Source of the DNA: an uncultured Cellvibrio sp.
GTDB taxonomy: Bacteria > Pseudomonadota > Gammaproteobacteria > Pseudomonadales > Cellvibrionaceae
NCBI GenBank assembly: GCA_946481735.1
Contig: CAMLOU010000163.1
Span: 1-8,650, forward strand
Direction: 5' to 3'
DNA length: 8,650 nucleotides
Shown: positions 6,416-8,650 of the stretch, in pieces
Numbering within the stretch: the stretch's first letter is position 1
Layout: the number at the start of each line of letters is the position of its first letter
The notes under the pieces: generated by a model
Told to the model about the DNA's origin: nothing
Databases searched by the model: none
What the model saw: the letters and a program-made list of their open reading frames with translations, nothing else
Translations under genes and position numbers: made by a program

Positions 6416-8650
6416 TGTTATCGGCGGTTCCTTTTGGGATCAACGTTATGGTAAACCCCAGCCACGCGAATATGTGCCCCAGCTTTCCAGCACCGGCATT
6501 GATTACCATGCCGATGTGCAACAGATCTTCGAGCAACGCTGTATCGTTTGTCATGCCTGTTACGACGCGCCCTGCCAGTTAAAGCTGGAGTCGTACAAAG
6601 GTTTGCTGCGCGGCGCCAGCACAGACAAAGTCTACGACGGTTCGCGTTTGCTCGCAGCCAATCTCACCCGCTTGTTTGAAGACGCTACCACCACGCAGGA
6701 ATGGCGGGACAAGGGATTTTTTCCGGTGTTGAATGAACGCATGAATGTGGCAGAAGCCAATATCAGCGGCAGCGTCATGGCGCGCATGTTGATGCTGAAA
6801 CAACAACATCCTCTCCCGACAACCGCCATCCTGCCCGACAGCTTTACCTTCGAACTTAATCGCAGCCAGCAATGCCCCAAGCTGGATAATATGGAGCAGT
6901 ATGAAAAGAATTATCCGCTATGGGGCATGCCTTACGGTTTACCCGGGCTGGATCAGGATGAATATAACCTGCTGATGCGCTGGCTGGCAGAAGGCGCACA
7001 GCCGGGCGCTGCAAAACCGATGGCTGCCCAATTGAATGCGGCAATTGCCGAGTGGGAAGATTTTTTAAACGGGGATGACATCAAGTCACAGTTGGTTAAC
7101 CGTTATCTGTTTGAACATTTATTTCTGGCGCACCTGTATTTTGAAGAAGCGCCGCAGGATTATTTTCGCCTGGTGCGCTCCAGCACGCCGCCGGGGGAAC
7201 CGATCCAGCGCATCAGCACACGCCGCCCCTTCGATGATCCGGGGGTTGAGCGAGTCTATTATCGATTCTGGCGCGACCCTTCCACCATTGTGGCAAAAAA
7301 CTTTCTACCTTACGCCTTGAGCAGTGCGCGTCGAGAAAACTGGCAAACCTGGTTTTACGACACGGAATACCAGGTCAGCAAATTACCCTCTTATCACCCG
7401 GATACCGCTGCCAATCCCTTCGCCACCTTTATGGAATTGCCGGTGGGTTCGCGCTATCGCTTTTTATTGGATGAAGCGCAATTCACCATCATGAATTTTA
7501 TTAAAGGCCCGGTGTGTCGCGGCCAGGTTGCACTCAATGTTATCCAGGATCACTTCTGGGTATTCTTTGTTGACCCGGAATTGATGTCTTCCGAACTGGA
7601 TGCCATGTTCCTCGCGCAAAACAGTAACCACCTGCAGCTGCCCGCGTCCGTCGGCAGCACCTTATTGCCCATGACCAACTGGTCGCGCTATTCCAGTTTA
7701 CAAAAAGATTACCTGGTAGCCAAAGCCAATTATGTGCAGGAAAAAGTGGAGCGTCAGGGCGCGGTTACGCTCGATATGATCTGGGATGGCGACGGTAACA
7801 ATCAGAATGCCGCATTAACCGTTTTTCGCCACAGCGACAGCGCAAGCGTCAATCAAGGCTTGATCGGACAAGACCCGAAGACCGCCTGGGTTATCGGTTA
7901 TCCGCTACTCGAACGCATTCATTATTTACTGGTGGCCGGCTTCGATGTGTACGGCAATCTATCGCATCAATTACTTAGCCGTTTGTACATGGACTTTTTA
8001 CGCATGGAAGGGGAAATTACCTTTCTGGATTTACTACCACCGGAAACCCGCCAGGCCGAGCTGGCCTTCTGGTACAGAAATGCCGAAAAGGAAGTGCATG
8101 AATACCTGGGTTTGTACCAACAAAACCTGCACGTAAAAAATGCGATTCCGTATAAAACGAATCAACCCAAAGCAGAATTGTTCAATCTGTTAAAAACGCA
8201 CCTGCAACCCGTGCTCAACCGTCAACACGACATTGCCAGTACCCGTTTGCCACAAGCAACTCAGGATGCCTTACGGCAATTACATTCGGTCAGCGGAAAA
8301 CCCATCAGCTTCCTGCCCCAAACCACCCTCATCCGCGTGCCCAACGTGGGCGTGTTTACCCTGCTGCACAACAACGCCTACACCAACCTGTCATCACTCT
8401 TTCGCGAAGAACATCGCCGCGTTCCCGACGAAGACGACATCACCCTGGTACGCGGCATCATCGGCGCCTACCCCAATGCGTTTATGCTGGTGGGTGAAAA
8501 ACAATTACCGGATTTCGTCAAACGTATTCAGGGATTAACCAGTGAGGCTGATTACCACACCCTGCGCGATCACTACGGCATCCGCCGCACTGATCCGGAC
8601 TTCTGGCAAATCAGCGACGAGATCCACGCCTATTACCGCACAACCCAACC
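6348..8650 (+). CDS. cti: Fatty acid cis/trans isomerase (Cti), 3' end just outside window
   Basis: Cti is a periplasmic c-type haem enzyme that converts cis double bonds of phospholipid acyl chains to trans without changing their position. It rapidly lowers membrane fluidity during solvent, heat or other membrane stress. The frame is open for 767 codons to the window edge; known Cti proteins are about that long, so only a few residues should be missing. The N-terminus has a basic start (MRFLRS), a hydrophobic core at about 12-21 and I-I-G-C22, a plausible lipobox. The haem motif C65-I-V-C68-H69 follows, continuing ACYDAPCQL as in the family. The start is uncertain: ATG 6348 has AGG 9 bases upstream, while an in-frame ATG at 6315 would add 11 residues but has no binding site. 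The gene lies 127 bases after the kinase with no clear terminator, so co-transcription is possible. In Pseudomonas putida Cti is thought to be constitutively expressed and controlled by substrate access. Confidence 0.93.
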   Translation, partial: MRFLRSCSRSSVLLLSLFIIGCSVIGGSFWDQRYGKPQPREYVPQLSSTGIDYHADVQQIFEQRCIVCHACYDAPCQLKLESYKGLLRGASTDKVYDGSRLLAANLTRLFEDATTTQEWRDKGFFPVLNERMNVAEANISGSVMARMLMLKQQHPLPTTAILPDSFTFELNRSQQCPKLDNMEQYEKNYPLWGMPYGLPGLDQDEYNLLMRWLAEGAQPGAAKPMAAQLNAAIAEWEDFLNGDDIKSQLVNRYLFEHLFLAHLYFEEAPQDYFRLVRSSTPPGEPIQRISTRRPFDDPGVERVYYRFWRDPSTIVAKNFLPYALSSARRENWQTWFYDTEYQVSKLPSYHPDTAANPFATFMELPVGSRYRFLLDEAQFTIMNFIKGPVCRGQVALNVIQDHFWVFFVDPELMSSELDAMFLAQNSNHLQLPASVGSTLLPMTNWSRYSSLQKDYLVAKANYVQEKVERQGAVTLDMIWDGDGNNQNAALTVFRHSDSASVNQGLIGQDPKTAWVIGYPLLERIHYLLVAGFDVYGNLSHQLLSRLYMDFLRMEGEITFLDLLPPETRQAELAFWYRNAEKEVHEYLGLYQQNLHVKNAIPYKTNQPKAELFNLLKTHLQPVLNRQHDIASTRLPQATQDALRQLHSVSGKPISFLPQTTLIRVPNVGVFTLLHNNAYTNLSSLFREEHRRVPDEDDITLVRGIIGAYPNAFMLVGEKQLPDFVKRIQGLTSEADYHTLRDHYGIRRTDPDFWQISDEIHAYYRTTQ

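Noticed and set aside
6379..6582. 67-codon plus-strand ORF at the start of cti, and further short ORFs at 7075-7320, 7945-8136 and 8233-8538
   Set aside because: All lie inside the continuous 767-codon cti frame, which contains the haem motif and the family sequence. They are alternative-frame shadows.
1..8650. CRISPR array, tRNA or rRNA gene, insertion sequence, prophage or toxin-antitoxin module
   Set aside because: No regularly spaced repeats, cloverleaf, transposase or phage motifs were seen. The genes are housekeeping, signalling and metabolic families with even composition.

Overview
The window reads as a chromosomal segment of an aerobic gammaproteobacterium, of the Pseudomonas/Cellvibrio type. 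Three things suggest this. The rsgA-rhdA pair carries a sulfurtransferase with the active-site loop CQSHHRS, close to the Azotobacter/Pseudomonas RhdA loop. There is a haem-type fatty acid cis/trans isomerase (Cti), typical of Pseudomonas-like bacteria. REP-like hairpins with a GTAG foot sit in an intergenic gap. Base composition is moderately GC-rich and even throughout, with no sign of a foreign island. The genus is inference only.

Layout. Bases 2-472 hold the C-terminal part of the ribosome-assembly GTPase RsgA, followed after 39 bases by rhdA (512-1318), both on the plus strand. rhdA converges on a minus-strand gene (1462-3045) that fuses a GNAT acetyltransferase to a nitrilase-superfamily amidohydrolase. 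The gap between them contains two REP-like hairpins in the same orientation. Upstream of the fusion gene is a 245-base divergent spacer (3046-3290), which also holds a speculative 64-codon membrane ORF.

The right half is entirely plus strand. A response regulator with REC, DUF3369 and HD-GYP domains (3291-4832) is followed after 11 bases by a soluble GAF histidine kinase (4844-6220). After a further 127 bases comes cti (6348 to the window edge), essentially full length but with its stop codon outside the window. The cti leader holds a perfect 7-bp inverted repeat and a 42-codon ORF with a good Shine-Dalgarno, which overlaps the start of cti in another frame.

How the genes may work together. 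The kinase and regulator look like a cognate pair: a cytoplasmic GAF-sensed signal is phosphorelayed to an enzyme that should hydrolyse cyclic di-GMP. No clear terminator is visible between the kinase and cti. This raises the possibility, by inference only, that cyclic di-GMP turnover and rapid membrane stiffening (cis-to-trans isomerisation of phospholipid acyl chains) belong to one stress-response unit. That linkage, with the unusual cti leader, is the most interesting part of the window. The other genes are recognisable members of known families.
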